This document shows, in pieces, positions 33,748 to 50,879 of a stretch of 64,000 bases of DNA. Under the pieces are notes generated by a model. The model had not been told where the DNA came from. It saw nothing but the letters and a program-made list of their open reading frames with translations, and searched no databases. Source of the stretch: Sparassis latifolia (Eukaryota > Basidiomycota > Agaricomycetes > Polyporales > Sparassidaceae); NCBI GenBank assembly GCA_018466975.1, contig CM031555.1, positions 1 through 64,000 of the forward strand, written 5' to 3'. Made by a program: the position numbers and the translations under genes. The stretch's first letter is position 1. Each line of letters begins with the position of its first letter.

Positions 33748-34054
33748 CGTGTAAGAGTGCTGGAACGATTGCAGAGTCAGATGCAGAGGTCAGATACCCT
33801 GCAGGACGTGTTAGAGTCGACCAGGAAATTTATTGCGTAGAAGTGATGATGCTCCCGAACTTTCCAGTGACTTCGCACAAGCGCTTACCATCGGCGCTCG
33901 CCGAGTATGCTGAGCGCTTACTCGCACCTGGCACGAATGTCTGAGTTCCATCTGTTTTTGAGTAAATAATCGTACAACTGACGTACAGTATGTGAGATAC
34001 AGTATTATACGTAGTTGGTACACATACACAGCACAATTTCACAACGCTGGTCGG
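33748..34054. promoter_or_regulatory. Upstream region of the Aha1 gene
   Basis: 307 bp between the Aha1 start and the stop of the second coiled-coil gene, both on the minus strand. It presumably holds the Aha1 promoter. No clear heat-shock element was recognised. Confidence 0.35.
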
Positions 34055-34509
34055 TCACCCGCTTGAAGACGCAGGACTCGAAGATAGTATATGAAGAACG
34101 GGAGTTTCCTCAGGGATGTCTGATTCCAGCCGTCGCATTTGAGGCCATGCATTATCATCCTGCGCAGGAATACGATGTGGGGATACGACGTCAGCTGAGC
34201 TATAGAAGGACACCGTCAAGGCGACGAAACGCACCCCCCGAGCGGCTCTCCGAATAACATCCCACTCCTCATCGGATTCCGCCTCCAAAGATGCTCGTTC
34301 ACGCTTGTAACGCTCCTTCATCTCTTTGATCCGCTCCCTGAGGTCGGCGACCTCCATCTCGGATGTGACCAGTAAACGTTGCAGGTCTGATATTGTCACG
34401 TCTCGTTTGCCTGCTCGGCGCACTCTCTCAGAGCTCGCTGTGAGAAACGGCTCGTAAGCTCAATGAGGAATGCAGTCAGAATCCTCCCCGGGAGCAGACC
34501 TTTAGGCAT
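34055..34509 (-). CDS. Small coiled-coil protein, copy 2
   Basis: Start ATG at 34,509. The first exon is only 10 nt, then a ~69-nt intron (phase 1), a coiled-coil exon (TISDLQRLLVTSEMEVADLR through KERYKRERASLEAES), a phase-0 intron (donor GTGCGT, acceptor GCGCAG) and a last exon ending SSSPASSSG. About 105 residues. It is a paralogue of the gene at 24,897-25,300: same exon count, intron phases and helix position, but a different tail. No known domain. Confidence 0.6.
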
Positions 34510-35125
34510 CTCCCATTAGTCGGTGTATGGAACGGAAACACGTATCTCCACGAGCAACTGGACTCAACGATGGTTGTTGTAGATGATACAACAGAGCGAG
34601 TAGGTATATGCAGTAAGGGTAAGCAAGGAGACAACAGAGCAAGGCCACCGTGAACGCGTTTGTCACATGCTGGCGTTTCTCCGGGTTTCGCGGACTATCA
34701 CAGCGAAGCATACTTGCCTTGATACTGGCAAAGAACCACCCCACTGGATTAGGCAGAGCTGATCCTCGAGCTCAGGCCTTAAGAATAACGACGAGCGACA
34801 ATTGAGCTCAGCGAATAACGTGTTAAGCGCACGAGAAACTCGGCGCCAACTCCACCGCATCACTCTGCCATCTTGGTTTCGTCATCTTTCGATCGTGAAT
34901 ACTAGCTGTTGGTACCTTCATCTAGGCTTGACAACATTAGGAGACAATTAAGAGCAGGTATGTTGCTGTAGGTCATACATGAAGGAAAACCGTGGAAATA
35001 CATTATCGTTCAAGAATTCAGTGTCTGACAGTGCATATACATTTGGTGGACCCAACTGTCATTTGGACCAGAATGTACGCTTGAGTTCAAACCATTGAAA
35101 TTCCTTCTAACATCCATATGTCTCA
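34510..35125. promoter_or_regulatory. Divergent promoter region
   Basis: 616 bp between a minus-strand gene (coiled-coil copy 2) and a plus-strand gene (SNF2 helicase). It probably drives both. Short frames here show no family resemblance. Confidence 0.4.
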
Positions 35126-39726
<4,601 letters not shown>

Positions 39727-40214
39727 AAGGGGCAGGTGTGGTGAGGTTTTCAGCGGATGCTTGACACATCTTTTGCTTTGTTCATGTTTCTTGCTATCTA
39801 CGTGCTCTCTGTATTTTCTTGTGATATTCCACGTCGTTCGTATAATTCCGATCTACCATTTCTCGCGCTCTCAATGAAGATATCTGACAGGTTGCAAACG
39901 AAAATATTGGTACATTCGTAGTACCCAGTACTCAACTGTGATAGCGTCAGTGCGCGTACAGTACCGTAACATTCGGATGGAAAACCAGAAAAGAGTTCAG
40001 AGAAATGACAAAGAAATAGTGTTCCAGAGATGTACTATCAACGGCAGCGTAGAAGCACACAGGTAAGGTGTTGCACTCCAGCACAACTTATAACAATAAG
40101 CCGAAAATCGAGATACGTGGCTTGGCAGAACAGATGTCCAGACATCAGAAAATGGCAACGTAAAGGGAACAGAATAAGGGCGGAAGAAAGGTGTTAAGAA
40201 ACCAGAGTCAAGAT
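39727..40214. terminator. Convergent 3' region
   Basis: 488 bp between two converging genes (SNF2 helicase on plus, membrane SH3 on minus). It should contain both 3' ends. No gene and no distinct motif is seen beyond AT-rich stretches. Confidence 0.35.
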
Positions 40215-41579
40215 CTAGTATCCCATGCTCGGGTTTTGCGCGGGATAAAGGCTGCTCTCGCGCTGGGACATCCGCCAGTCGCCCGTACCCTCTCCTACGT
40301 ACGCGAGTTGCTGCGGATTCTGCAGAACTGGCGCTTGCACGCCACTTGCGTTCGGCCGCTGGCGTTGGAGACACTCGAGCGGGACGACGCCCTGCTCTCC
40401 GCGCATGTTCGCGCAACGGGCCCACCCGTCATCATACTCCGCGACCACGCGCACCATCTCGCCCGCGCTAACTGACAACTCGTCGGGGAGACGAGGGACG
40501 AATGCAGATTTAATCAGCGCAAAGGCAGTCTGTCCACCTGCGGCAGGGGCAGCGGATGGCGTAAGAGATATCGGATGGAATTGTGGAGCAGCGGACGGCA
40601 GGACGGCAGGGGCAGGTGTATTGTAAGCTGTCGGCGGAGCCGCTGGAAGGGGAACGAAAGGTATCGCAGGCGGCGCTACTTGACGTGACATCTGGGAGTA
40701 CGGATTAAACGGCTGCATGACCGCTTGCACCGGAGGCGGCTGCATTGCGCGCTGTTGCAGAGACAGAGGCTGCATCAATGGTGGCTGCATATCCCGCTGT
40801 TGCATCGGAGGCGACTGCATCGGCGGCTGCGCGCTGTGGATCGAAAAATTGTCGCGATTGCTCGTGATGAACGATGGTACGCGGGAGAGATCAGACACGT
40901 TACCACCATCGGCAGGCTGGGCGGGCCCCGACGAGAACGTGTCTATTGCCCACGAATTCCTGCGCTTCTGCCGCTTGTAGAGGAAGCGCTTGCGGACGAA
41001 GTACACGATTAGGAGGAGGACGACCGCGGCACCACCGGCGACAATGCCGCCGATCGCACCGCCAGAGAGGCCCTTCTTCGCGACGGCGTTGGATGAGGAC
41101 GCATTTGAATTATTGAAGGCGGTCGGAGTGGGTGACGCAGTAGAAGAGATGAATGTGGCAGATGGGATAGAGGGTGTTGCGGTCGCGGATGAAGATTGAC
41201 TGGAAGATTCCGGGAAAGAAGCGTGAGACGTAGACAAGCTGCTCTGGGCAGTCGAGGATGCGCTAGAAGAACTCGAAGGGGCACTGGAAGAGCTCAGGCT
41301 CGAGTGCGAGCTCTGAGAAGCAGAGCTGGCAGAGCTTGAGCGAACGCTGGAGGACTGATTCGGAGGGGAGCTGGTAGCTTCCGATGTCGCCGAGGAAGAC
41401 GATACGCCAGATGACGATGGGGTGATCGTCTCCGTAACGAACACGGGCACGGCGATCCCGCCAATAGTGGTCTCGCTCAGTACCACGGTGACGCTGGGCT
41501 TCGAGTTAGCACGAGCGTCGAGCTCATGTGCGCCGCGAGAGAAACGCTTGAGGGTCGAATGGCCTCGCACCGCGGGCAT
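40215..41579 (-). CDS. Single-pass membrane protein with SH3 domain, copy 2
   Basis: A single-exon frame of 454 residues starting MPAVRGHSTLKRFSRGAHEL. The outer part has VTVVLSETTIGGIAVPVFVT and a long Ser/Thr/Ala-rich, probably O-glycosylated region (~60-165). A Gly/Ala/Leu membrane helix follows (GGAIGGIVAGGAAVVLLLIVY, ~177-200) with basic stop-transfer residues (RKRFLYKRQKRR). The cytoplasmic part is rich in Pro, Gln and Met (~250-345) and carries an SH3 domain (~365-415: IKSAFVPRLPDELSVSAGEM, AEYDDGWARC, GVVPLECL). The layout matches Fus1-like surface proteins that couple the plasma membrane to polarity or actin machinery. No clear signal peptide is visible at this start, so a short upstream exon or a signal-anchor topology should be considered. 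Confidence 0.85.
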   Translation of the reverse strand: MPAVRGHSTLKRFSRGAHELDARANSKPSVTVVLSETTIGGIAVPVFVTETITPSSSGVSSSSATSEATSSPPNQSSSVRSSSASSASQSSHSSLSSSSAPSSSSSASSTAQSSLSTSHASFPESSSQSSSATATPSIPSATFISSTASPTPTAFNNSNASSSNAVAKKGLSGGAIGGIVAGGAAVVLLLIVYFVRKRFLYKRQKRRNSWAIDTFSSGPAQPADGGNVSDLSRVPSFITSNRDNFSIHSAQPPMQSPPMQQRDMQPPLMQPLSLQQRAMQPPPVQAVMQPFNPYSQMSRQVAPPAIPFVPLPAAPPTAYNTPAPAVLPSAAPQFHPISLTPSAAPAAGGQTAFALIKSAFVPRLPDELSVSAGEMVRVVAEYDDGWARCANMRGEQGVVPLECLQRQRPNASGVQAPVLQNPQQLAYVGEGTGDWRMSQRESSLYPAQNPSMGY

Positions 41580-44500
41580 GTTTGCAAGGAATGTGTAGGT
41601 GATCTCCTGGAATGAAGTGAGTTTTCAATAGACACTCCAGGGGCAGAGGGCACACCGTTTATAACACTGAAGGAGCGCGTACAGAAAGAACGGAGTTAGT
41701 AACTGAATGTTCTTGTTAACCGCTGTAACCGATAGCGTGCACCGCAGGAGCGAGGAGTACAATAACCCACGCCACGCCTACACATTAGGCTCTTAATAAC
41801 GATACACCCCGCCTCATGCAAAACTTCTCTTCCTACGACGAACATCCCACCGCAAAATGAAAAGTGAGAACTCGCCTAACTGTTCCGAGAAGTCATCCGA
41901 GGTCTACCACCTCTGGAGAACAAGGGCGCAAATCCGTGAGATCGCCAGAAACGAACGTATGTAGAGACAAGACAGTGGTTCAGACTAAGAATGGGACGAC
42001 CACGGGTCGTCGTCGGTGCTGAAGCAGGAGTTAGCTTTCGCCTCGGGCGTGCTCGTCGCCGTCGTCGTGGCGGTTGTCGTTATACAACTCGTGCGAACTT
42101 ATGAGAGTCTGTCAATAGGCGCCTGAGGCCTGACGTCTCGGAAAAACATGAGGTGAGACAATAACTATAGCAACTCCGAACAAATGTTCACAACACCACC
42201 GACATGTTACCTATCAAAGGCTCTCTACAGGCCAGAGGTAAGATGACTACGAGCGACCTTGCAGAAGGTTAACCATGTTCGATCGCACCATGGCGACCAG
42301 GAGGTGCGAACATACGTAGATAGCGAGAACTCGCTGCTGAGACATAGAATAAACAGGAGGGCTTTATCTGTCGATAATGGAGGGTTTGTCTGTTGATAGT
42401 CACAGTGATTCCTTCAGTCGAGGGATCCGGGCGAGAACACCCCGAAGCATCGCAGGAGTTTTTAAATGTCCTTCACCGTCCTACGGCCGCCGAATCCTAA
42501 AAACCGTGGTTATTTGGTAACAGAGTCTCTGCTGCGCACCAACATGACAGAATTTAAGACCGTTGTCAGGTGGGAATTGCTGAACTTCACTGATGCCCCG
42601 TTTTACAAGTGCCTGTGGTGCCCGAGAGGTCACATCCACCTGATCCTGATTCCCGCCAATCATCACCAAACAACTCGGATTGATAAAAGGAATAATCCCC
42701 ACGCTCTGTGCCGTTCTGTCATCCGTGTCGACCGCAGCGATATGCTAAACGAAGTATCCAGCAAGGGAATCGGCTCTGTGAACAGATGGCGGTGAGGGAG
42801 TCCATCCATCAGGAGCGGCTGAAGCTAAGAATTGGTATGGAGTTCTGGTGAAAGACCTTGTCGTAATAAATACGGGCATCAACCGTCCGTCACCTAGAGT
42901 ACTGAATTTTCCTTTAACTTTCTCAGATGTGTACACAGAAAATAGCAACAAATCAACTTACCACCGTCGAAAGTCGGCTAATAGGGACGCGAAGGACGCT
43001 CCATCCGCTCTTATGACTTACGTCCGAATTTGGAGGGGTTACTGGGACGAGTTCTCAATGCATTGTGCTCCTAACAGCGGTGCGGAAGAGCTCGTACATT
43101 CCATGCAGACAGGAAGACCTTAGGAGGTGTCAGCATGATAAAGGTTGCTTCTTTCAGAAACCCTTCTGGTTTAGGGGCATGTCATCTGTAAGCCAGCGGT
43201 AGAAGAATCAAAGTCGTTTTGAGTGAGTGATTCTGAATACATGCCAGTCGTCCGCGTCGCTGCATCGACCGTCGTCCTACTTGGACACATAAGGAGATTG
43301 GCCGGCACAGTTCTCGTGCTTCTATGTTGCCAAGTACGGCTTCGATACACAAATGAAGCGACGCTCCGGCGACTAATTCAATGCTCAGGCGTCTGTAAGG
43401 CGTCGACGTGCTCATGGACTTTCGGATTGCACAGTTCGTGGGTTCATTGCCAAGTTGTGCGGATGCAAAAATAGTGTGGAAAGGATCACGCTGGCACTGG
43501 AAGAATCAAGACGATCTGTGGGATGTGTTCTGATATTTCGGAGTTCGGCTGTCCACTGGTCACGCTCACCATCACGTGCTTCTGTCACGTCGCGCCCAAC
43601 AGATTCAATCGCCTGCCCTTACATTTCAGTTCTCTGGCACTGTTTAAACGCGACATTCGACCGAGTAACCCAATCATCTATCGTCCGATTCTGGTTTTCG
43701 TTTTTAATTGCTGAAACTCCTGGTGGTACCGGTGATACTGCAACTGAGGTAAGAGAAGAAAAGACAAAGAGAGACAAGCTGTCCAAGAATTTCTGTTGCA
43801 ATGACATTGCATACCGCGTTCTGAGCGGGTTCTTAGATAATTAGAGGTGACTCTTTTGTCTTTTAGATTTTTTGTCCAGTGCTCAGTGTAGCCCAACCGC
43901 CGAAACACTGCTGAAGCAATACTTATTGAGCCACCACTGTACACGTTTACATCTCATCATTACCTTTGTTTTATACGCGGAGCCCTTGTCACTCGTGCAC
44001 TACGCGCGCATGCATATCACGTCCTCAACACTGGAACCTGGTAGTGTTTCCGATTAATCGTACAAGTTTGAGCAGCCTACGGAGAAGCCGACTTAACTCG
44101 CGGAGGCAAGATACAAAGTATCAAGGTTCGTTGCAAACAAATAGTCGTGTCCGTGGCTCGTTGTTCATGTTTGCAGTAAGGACCTCCAGATACCTCAGCT
44201 CATTGAGTAGATACCAAAGCCACTCTCTCGGCGTATTTGGCATGTAGCCACTCTCTCGAGCAGCTGGCATTGGATGGGCTCAGGATTCTCATTATGGAGG
44301 CCACTTGATTCCGCTTGAGAACTGCGTCCACTCGGCGGACGCCTATCCTCTGTGCCTGGCACCCTGGGATGACTGAGCTGAGCTATCCAAGTGAGCAGAT
44401 CTCTCACGCTAACAGTTCTTTCTCTGACCTCTAGCGCACACAGATGTCGCTCATATTCTCCTAGACGCTCAGGTCACTCTTGCAACGAATAACACCTTGC

Positions 44501-45593
44501 ACAGTCGGCAGCAATTTTTATCCTGAAGTGAAGACACAGTGCGTTTTGTGGGCACACGGCTTCACAATCACGGTGGTCGCTCCGCTGATATTTCCAGGGT
44601 TCAGCGCACGTGCTCCACTCTCGTGTCCATGCCAATGACACACGCTTTCCTCCTGTCTATGAGCCTAGCTACTCCACTACGGTGATCTTCTGGGTATGTC
44701 ATATTTTATTCCGCTCTTAGGGGCAATGTCTTGAACATTCTCATCTTGATCGACCCTTGCAGTGTGGAGAGGGCCTCAAGCTGCAGTCTCGATGGTTCTG
44801 GTCTTGCCGCAAGGTGATGTCTACTTGCATTCCTTGTCATGGATTCATTGGCACGGCGTTGTCACATTGTGAGGCGGAGATGAGAGAAGTCACCTTCAAA
44901 CCGGAGAGTGAGTAAGATTTCTCCCCTGACCGCCCATCAGGACGGTGCGTTGTATCCAAACGTCCTTCTTTCGGTCTACCCTTAGGATCACAATTTTCAC
45001 TTTCAAGTAGATGCATAGATGACAGGCAATCACCTTATTTCCGCTGAGAGTCACTCAGGTTCAGAGGTCACCGACGAACTTAGCCGTCGCATGCTGCCAC
45101 TTCCATTGCTTCAGGCGCACATCGGCGGCTACGCAGATTCTCTGACTGCTGATACGAGCCCCCAGCGTTAATGGTCTGCGATTTCTATGGTAGCATGAAA
45201 ATGCTGCATTGGTGCAAATTCCTCAGTGACAGATTAAATTTTGAGCATGTCGTGATACAGAAAGCAGCAAGTGCTGTCATCGGTCACATGTGAGCTCCAT
45301 GGCCAATGCCAATGTCTTTGTTCTCTCTTTCACCCTCCGACCTCCCCTGCCCTGGCTGAGGACGTGGTGGTGACACTGAAGGTGATTCACGCTTGTCGGA
45401 CGCACTGTGTACAGTTCGATATTCACGAGTCAAATCGGTTTAGCTGACATTCTGAACAAGATCTTGAAGCCCTTTGTCAGATCACCCTGATCGTCTTTCA
45501 AAAGCTGTAATACAGTGCGTATAAGTCGAACTGCTCGTCCGTGCCATTTATGAATAGTTCTCCTCAGCGCTCTATTCTAGCAGGTTGTCATAA
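41580..45593. other. 4-kb stretch with no supported gene
   Basis: Only short, scattered frames on both strands, none recognisable. The longest (42,466-42,795 plus) has no domain. Composition is ordinary for the core. It may be a decayed gene or transposon whose coding signal is lost. Confidence 0.5.
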
Positions 45594-46732
45594 ATGGTGA
45601 AGGAGCTTCCAATGGAGTTGATCGACAACATCGTCGACCACCTATGGGACGACAAACCCTCTCTCTGTAGATGTGCTCTTGTCAGTCCCACATGGCTCCG
45701 GACAAGCCGATATCATCTTTACCGCGGCAACGCATGTCTGTCCTCCAGCAAAAATTTCGAATCTCTTGTCGCCGCGTCGAAAGTCTCACACGTAGCGGCC
45801 TCGCTGCGTTCCATGGGCTCACTATGTCTCGAAGATGGTGATCCCGCCTGGGTGCATCGATTTCCCCTCGTTCTCGGTCGGGTCCTGTCAGAGATCCAGG
45901 AGTTACACATTTTCAGGCTCACCTGGGAGGTGGTTGTGATGCATCCCGATACCCTCACAATCGGTCTCATGCAGTTTCATCGTGTCACACAGTTGGGGCT
46001 GTTTGATTGCTCGTTTCGCAATTTCCGGCAACTCCAGCGCCTCATCTGTGCACTACCTCAGCTGCGGGACCTGAGAATCAGCAGAGTCTCCTCGAAGAAG
46101 CCGTCGCTACTTGCCGCCGAGTCGATGTTCCGACCTCCGCCACTCACCGACGTCTTCCTTTATAATATTGTAGACCAGCTGCTGGCGTCGGACTTCCTCG
46201 ATTGTCTGGTGTATCCTTCATCGGTGACTTTGCGGTCGTTACGCTTGGAAGTACCGCGGAAATTGATACCGCGTGTGGTGACGGTGTTGGATGCTGCCAA
46301 ACCCACTCTGGAGCATTTGCATCTGATTTTAGAAGAATCAGTCTCTGCATCCGATCGTGAGTTGGTGTTCCACATACCTCGATGGCACGATAACTCATGT
46401 CTTGCAAAGTGGTGGAGTTGGATGTCCGCCGATGCACGGCGTTACGCAGGTTGGATCTCACCTACGTGCACAGAATGTCCTTGGCAGACATCTTGCGCCT
46501 GGTACCCGATAGCGGCATTGGCCAGCTATGGATCAGTATGAGGCCGGGAAGCGTTAAGCGAGAGTGGCAGAGCGCGAGCAATATACTGGTGGAGAAGCGC
46601 TTCAGCAGGTTGCACGAGTTTGGGATTCGGATTCTCGATGAGAGTCTTTCCGAGGAGGAGAAACAGCAGATCAAGGACGGGTTTGAAGTGTTGCGTGGTC
46701 GAGGGGTGAAGGTGGTGATACATTTTGATTGA
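45594..46732 (+). CDS. F-box/LRR-like protein, copy 2
   Basis: Starts MVKELPMELIDNIVDHLWDD, a recognisable F-box (LPMELIDNIV..L, LCRCALVSPTWL). A leucine-rich region with AWVHRFPLVLGR, MHPD and RLICALPQLRDL follows, then a C-terminal part LDLTYVHRMSLADILRLVPD ending VVIHFD. A phase-1 intron at 46,358-46,410 (donor GTGAGT, branch ATAACTC, acceptor TGCAAAG, 53 nt) joins the two frames, at the position equivalent to the intron of copy 1 (20,031-21,171). About 360 residues. A probable SCF substrate receptor; the target is unknown. It is opposite in orientation to copy 1 and 25 kb away. Confidence 0.82.
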
Positions 46733-47323
46733 TCCCAGTAGTCTTGTTGCGTTCGCAGCTGGTCCAGCTCTAGCGGTTGAACCGCGGAGCTGCAGGTTCT
46801 CAGTTGGCGCTTCGCAATGGGACGTAGGGAATAGCAAGATCTGTAAATCGGTTGATCGATCTCAGTTTCGCAGCGTTTCTGCCTATACTCTGGAACTGCA
46901 CTCCCGCACGGGAACGTCTCATGGTCTGGCGGAACTGAGAAATGCCTTACCACCCATCCACCGGAGATCCTGTGCATCGTTGCGTTCGAGTGCCGAATCC
47001 AGAGCTTGCTCGTCGGCATGGACCGGGCGCTTGGGGTGTTGGGCATGCTGGTCGAAGACGAATGTCTTCGTGCGTCACGGAAGTCCGAAGCCTGTATGTA
47101 TATCGGCAGGCATATTATCAGACAGTGACACTAATCTTTGCATGACCAGTGGACGCCAGACGCTCATGACGTGCATCCGGCAACTTGCAATTAAGTTCAA
47201 CCGTGTAGACACAGAGGGGGCCGCGACGCCTCATGCTCGACATGCTCCGCTTGAGCGCCAAGCTCAGGCTATGTATATGAGTATCCATCTGCTTCTCACT
47301 GTTGCCTTGCTTGCAACTCCCCC
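46733..47323. other. Intergenic stretch, no supported gene
   Basis: Frames are open on both strands across the F-box/BTB gap, but none is recognisable. It could hold an upstream exon of the BTB gene, which I could not define. Confidence 0.4.
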
Positions 47324-48230
47324 ATGGCTTCCCATTCGTCTGCTCTTAAGAGCATCACAATTGCCAATCCGGTGCTCCAGGCATCCGTGAAAACTGTCCT
47401 CGCCGAATCGCTTGTATGCGGCGAGTTCGTGGATGTTCGGTTCTTCCTCTTCACGCGGCGGCAGCGCTCTGGCAAAGTGTGCACCCCTCGAGCACTGTAT
47501 GCGAATAGCGCCGTACTGAAGGCGGCGTCGCCGTACTTCGTAGGAAGTAAGTGATCTTGCTTGAGGTCGCCAGCCAGTCACACTGACCATGCGAGTACGC
47601 GGTTTCCGCTTGGCAGTGCTCGCTGGTGGATTTTCGGAGAGCAGTGTCACAGGAAATGGCACTGGATTTCCCGCCGATCAGCCATCTGTCATGAAAGCCG
47701 ACCCGTATGCTGCCGAAGACAGTGACTATGAAGACGAGGACGAGGACGATGAGAGTGGCGATCCCAAGGCTGTTCAGGATATGCGCGACGAGGTGGCGTC
47801 AGGATCTAATGCAGTACATTTAGGTCATCAATCGATCAAGGGCCAATAAAAATATTCTTTCATTTAGAAAGCAGCTCATCCGGCCCATAGTATCCCTCCA
47901 TCGCCCGCATCTGCAACTGCTATTGAACAGCCGGGAGGCCGGCCGCTGCGCACGATTGTGATCAAAGATGCCGCACTCACGACGTGGGTACCATAGTTGG
48001 CATTTCTCTTATGTGTTGTATACTCATTTACCATTCGTGCAGCTGGCAGTGGCTCGTCTATTATCTGTATACTGGCGAGATTGCATTTGCGCCCTTACAA
48101 TCACAAGGAGCGGAGTACAGAGCCACTGAGCGCAAGCGATACCAGACTGAACACCCGCAACATCCACCGTTGTGCTCTCCCAAGTCTATGTATCGCCTCG
48201 CAGATATGGTGGGTGCGTCATTCGTAAATA
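47324..48230 (+). CDS. BTB/POZ domain protein, 3' end unresolved
   Basis: Starts MASHSSALKSITIANPVLQA. The BTB fold is split by introns: FVDVRFFLFTRRQ, TPRALYANSAVLKAASPYFV, then GGFSES, an acidic insert (DSDYEDEDEDDESGDP), RTIVIKDAALTTW and LVYYLYTGEIAFAPLQSQG, then CSPKSMYRLADM. Phase-consistent introns lie near 47,548-47,612, 47,813-47,872 and 47,980-48,042. BTB proteins usually dimerise and recruit Cul3 ubiquitin ligase. After LADM the usual helical tail is missing: the next frame is short and stops, so the 3' end is truncated or uses an exon I could not find. A decayed paralogue lies at 56,300-57,500. Confidence 0.7.
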
Positions 48231-50019
48231 CCTGACATATTCACGTATGTCCTATGTCCGACAGATCTCTCCCTCGATTCATCGACTCGACGAAAATATA
48301 GCTAGATTCTTCCGCTGCTGCAACAGATGGTACAATTAAGCTCGCATAGTAGGATCTTTGGAGACGGTTGTGCAGCTCCGAGAAAATATCCCTCTGTCAT
48401 ATGAGGCTCTTTTGCTAGGTGCCTCAAGTCTTCGTTCGCAATGTTGATCAAGTTGCTGTCTGCACCCTTTTTATGACGCGTGACGTTGCGTGATGGACGC
48501 GAACGACGACGACCGCAACGTTGAACGCAGGCTTGAAATCAACTGCGCGCTCGCGAGGCGTCTGGATCAGCAGCATGGTTCTTGCCAAGTCCTGCAGAGT
48601 GGGGAATTATTTGGCTGGGTGTTGCTCTGCAACGTTTCTTCGTTGCACTGGGACAGTTGAGCCATCCCGACTCCTGCCACAAGACAGTGCAATCGAAGGA
48701 GATGGTGGAAGGCGTACACTCAAGATGCTCGATTTGCACTCTGTAGTGTCGTCTGCACACGCGGCCAGACCAGGAACTCACATTAATGGCTGGTGCAGAC
48801 GGAGACTATGATGGACTTGCACAAGGATACGACAGACGCGAGGGCCAAAACACCTCAAGTCGTCACGACGCGCGCCCACGATCATTGTGAGCGAGACCAC
48901 CGAACGCCACGCAGTCCAGACGCGTCAGAGCATGCAAAGGCAGGACGTGCCCTTCTGCCTTCATTTACAGCTTTGTATTAGGCCAGGTCCTGGAACTAAG
49001 GACGTCGCCACTGTTAGTAAACTGAAGTAAGCAGGGAGAAAAAGTCACCGTAATCGATTGCTGCTCTGGGCTCTGCACAATCCCCTGAGGCGTGAATCAC
49101 TCTGTCCACAGATCCGCCGACAAGCGCTGCGGCCTGAAGCAAAAATTGCAAGGTGTGGAGAAGAAGGTAAGCAGCACGATCATGAGCGACGAATGGAGGA
49201 TGTTATGTCCTCGCGGCACCGCCCTAACAACTACTTCTCCGCGTTCTATACACATGATCTCTTCATATAATTTATACGGAGGGAACATGTAGCATAACAC
49301 TCGCGCTGTATACCATTCATTCCGCCACGGGAGCCGTAGCAAGCAGATCTCTGTCCTGGGAGGTGGGCGTGGGCACGGAATATGGCGAGGAGAGCGGATG
49401 AAGGACGGTAGGGAGTTCTCTGGAAATGATAACGCTATTGGGTAGCCCTTATGGCAATCATACATTGGACGTGGAGAATGAACGGCGTATCTTTTCCCCA
49501 GTTCACACCTCCATCGGGGGCATTTCGAACTGAGAGCGTAGATCGAGATGAGGCTTGAAATTTGAAAGCTTGACATCGTGAATGAGATAATGCCGCTTCT
49601 AAGCTCTGTGTCCTCGAGATTTTTTGGGCAGCTACAGACAGATGGGTCCGTCTGAGAACAAGAAATCACAGATAGGTAAGCTCCGGAAAAAACGTAGCAT
49701 GTCTGGACTGCTTCGTGTAAGAATGACTCCAACACAGTAATGGAGAGTCTCTCAAATGAAGAGTTGACGAGGCATCTCTGGCCATGGTAAGAAGACAAGT
49801 TGCTGAGCGCGGAGTGGTGAAGAACAGCCGCCAGTAATACATACTAACGACGAGTCCCTGCAATAGAGCCCGGACCGAGAGCCGGTACTTGTGTCCCAAC
49901 TTGGCAGCCACCACTATTCGACATTTGTCGTTCATACGACCGTTTTGACTGCTCTGCTTCACCTATTTTCACTAACCATCGTGGACATCGGTAACGTGTT
50001 ATCTCACACACTGTGAACA
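48231..50019. other. Stretch without a supported gene between BTB gene and transposon
   Basis: A 233-residue minus-strand frame (49,097-49,798) is open but resembles no family I know, so I do not call it a gene. The remainder has only short frames. Confidence 0.45.
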
Positions 50020-50022
50020 TCG

Positions 50023-50045
50023 GGCTGGGCGACTTTCGCCCAGCC
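50023..50045. other. Perfect hairpin at the left side of the transposon
   Basis: A 10-bp stem (GGCTGGGCGA pairing with TCGCCCAGCC) with a 3-nt loop. It could mark the element boundary or be a terminator-like structure. Confidence 0.5.
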
Positions 50046-50879
50046 ATCTACCCAGAAAAGCAATCAAATTCCCCACATTTTTGAGCTAAATTCACCGGTT
50101 TGCCGCAATATTCAACTGTTCTCTGGGTGACACGAAGTGGTGAATTTCGCCTCGAATATGACGCATTTCACCAGTTCCGTTCTCACCATCCTTTACCAGC
50201 TATTTCACCCAATTAAATGGTGATTCTATTCTACCCATGTAGTGGTTAATTCTCGATTGGTGTTTTCCACCCAATTACATACTGAAATTCGCTCTCCATG
50301 GTTAGAGTAAGTCACCCTTTTCTTACCCACAGCCCGAGTGAAACATAAGAGCTTTCTTGCATTGTCCACGCTCACGATAGAATAGCACCGTGGGTAGAAT
50401 ACTAGTGAAATAATGGGTATATTCTGAATGCACAAACACACATGCACCCGAAGATAATATTAGTAAGATCGACGCATGCACCAATGATTCTTGGGAGATG
50501 ACCGCTAATGTTCCTACACTTGAGTTATCGGCAGCACCGCCCTAACGATTGAGACGGATCGCGACATCGACAAGAGGATAATAGACTGTTGTGGGTAGAG
50601 TGGATGAGTATTGCCATAATAGGAGAAAGAAGCCCTGTACCTGTCAACGTCTCGGCATGTTCAGTTCGCATGTTCCTCTTCCCCTGCTCCGTCAGCCCTG
50701 TCGACCTCGACTGATTCATTCTCCTCCTCGCCACTTGCTGAGCTCTGACCCATGGCCACCGGAGGACGCCTGTTTTCTTTTCGGGTGCTTCCTCCTTTGC
50801 GTGTGCCGTGTTTTGTACTGTTCGAGGTACCACCCTTCTCGCGTGACCCGCCGACATTGGCTCCAGGCATCCCCTTCAT

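Noticed and set aside
42466..42795. 109-codon plus-strand frame
   Set aside because: No domain, no splice partners and no similar sequence in the window.
49097..49798. 233-codon minus-strand frame
   Set aside because: Open but without any recognisable motif, splice context or paralogue in the window. Too weak to call a gene.
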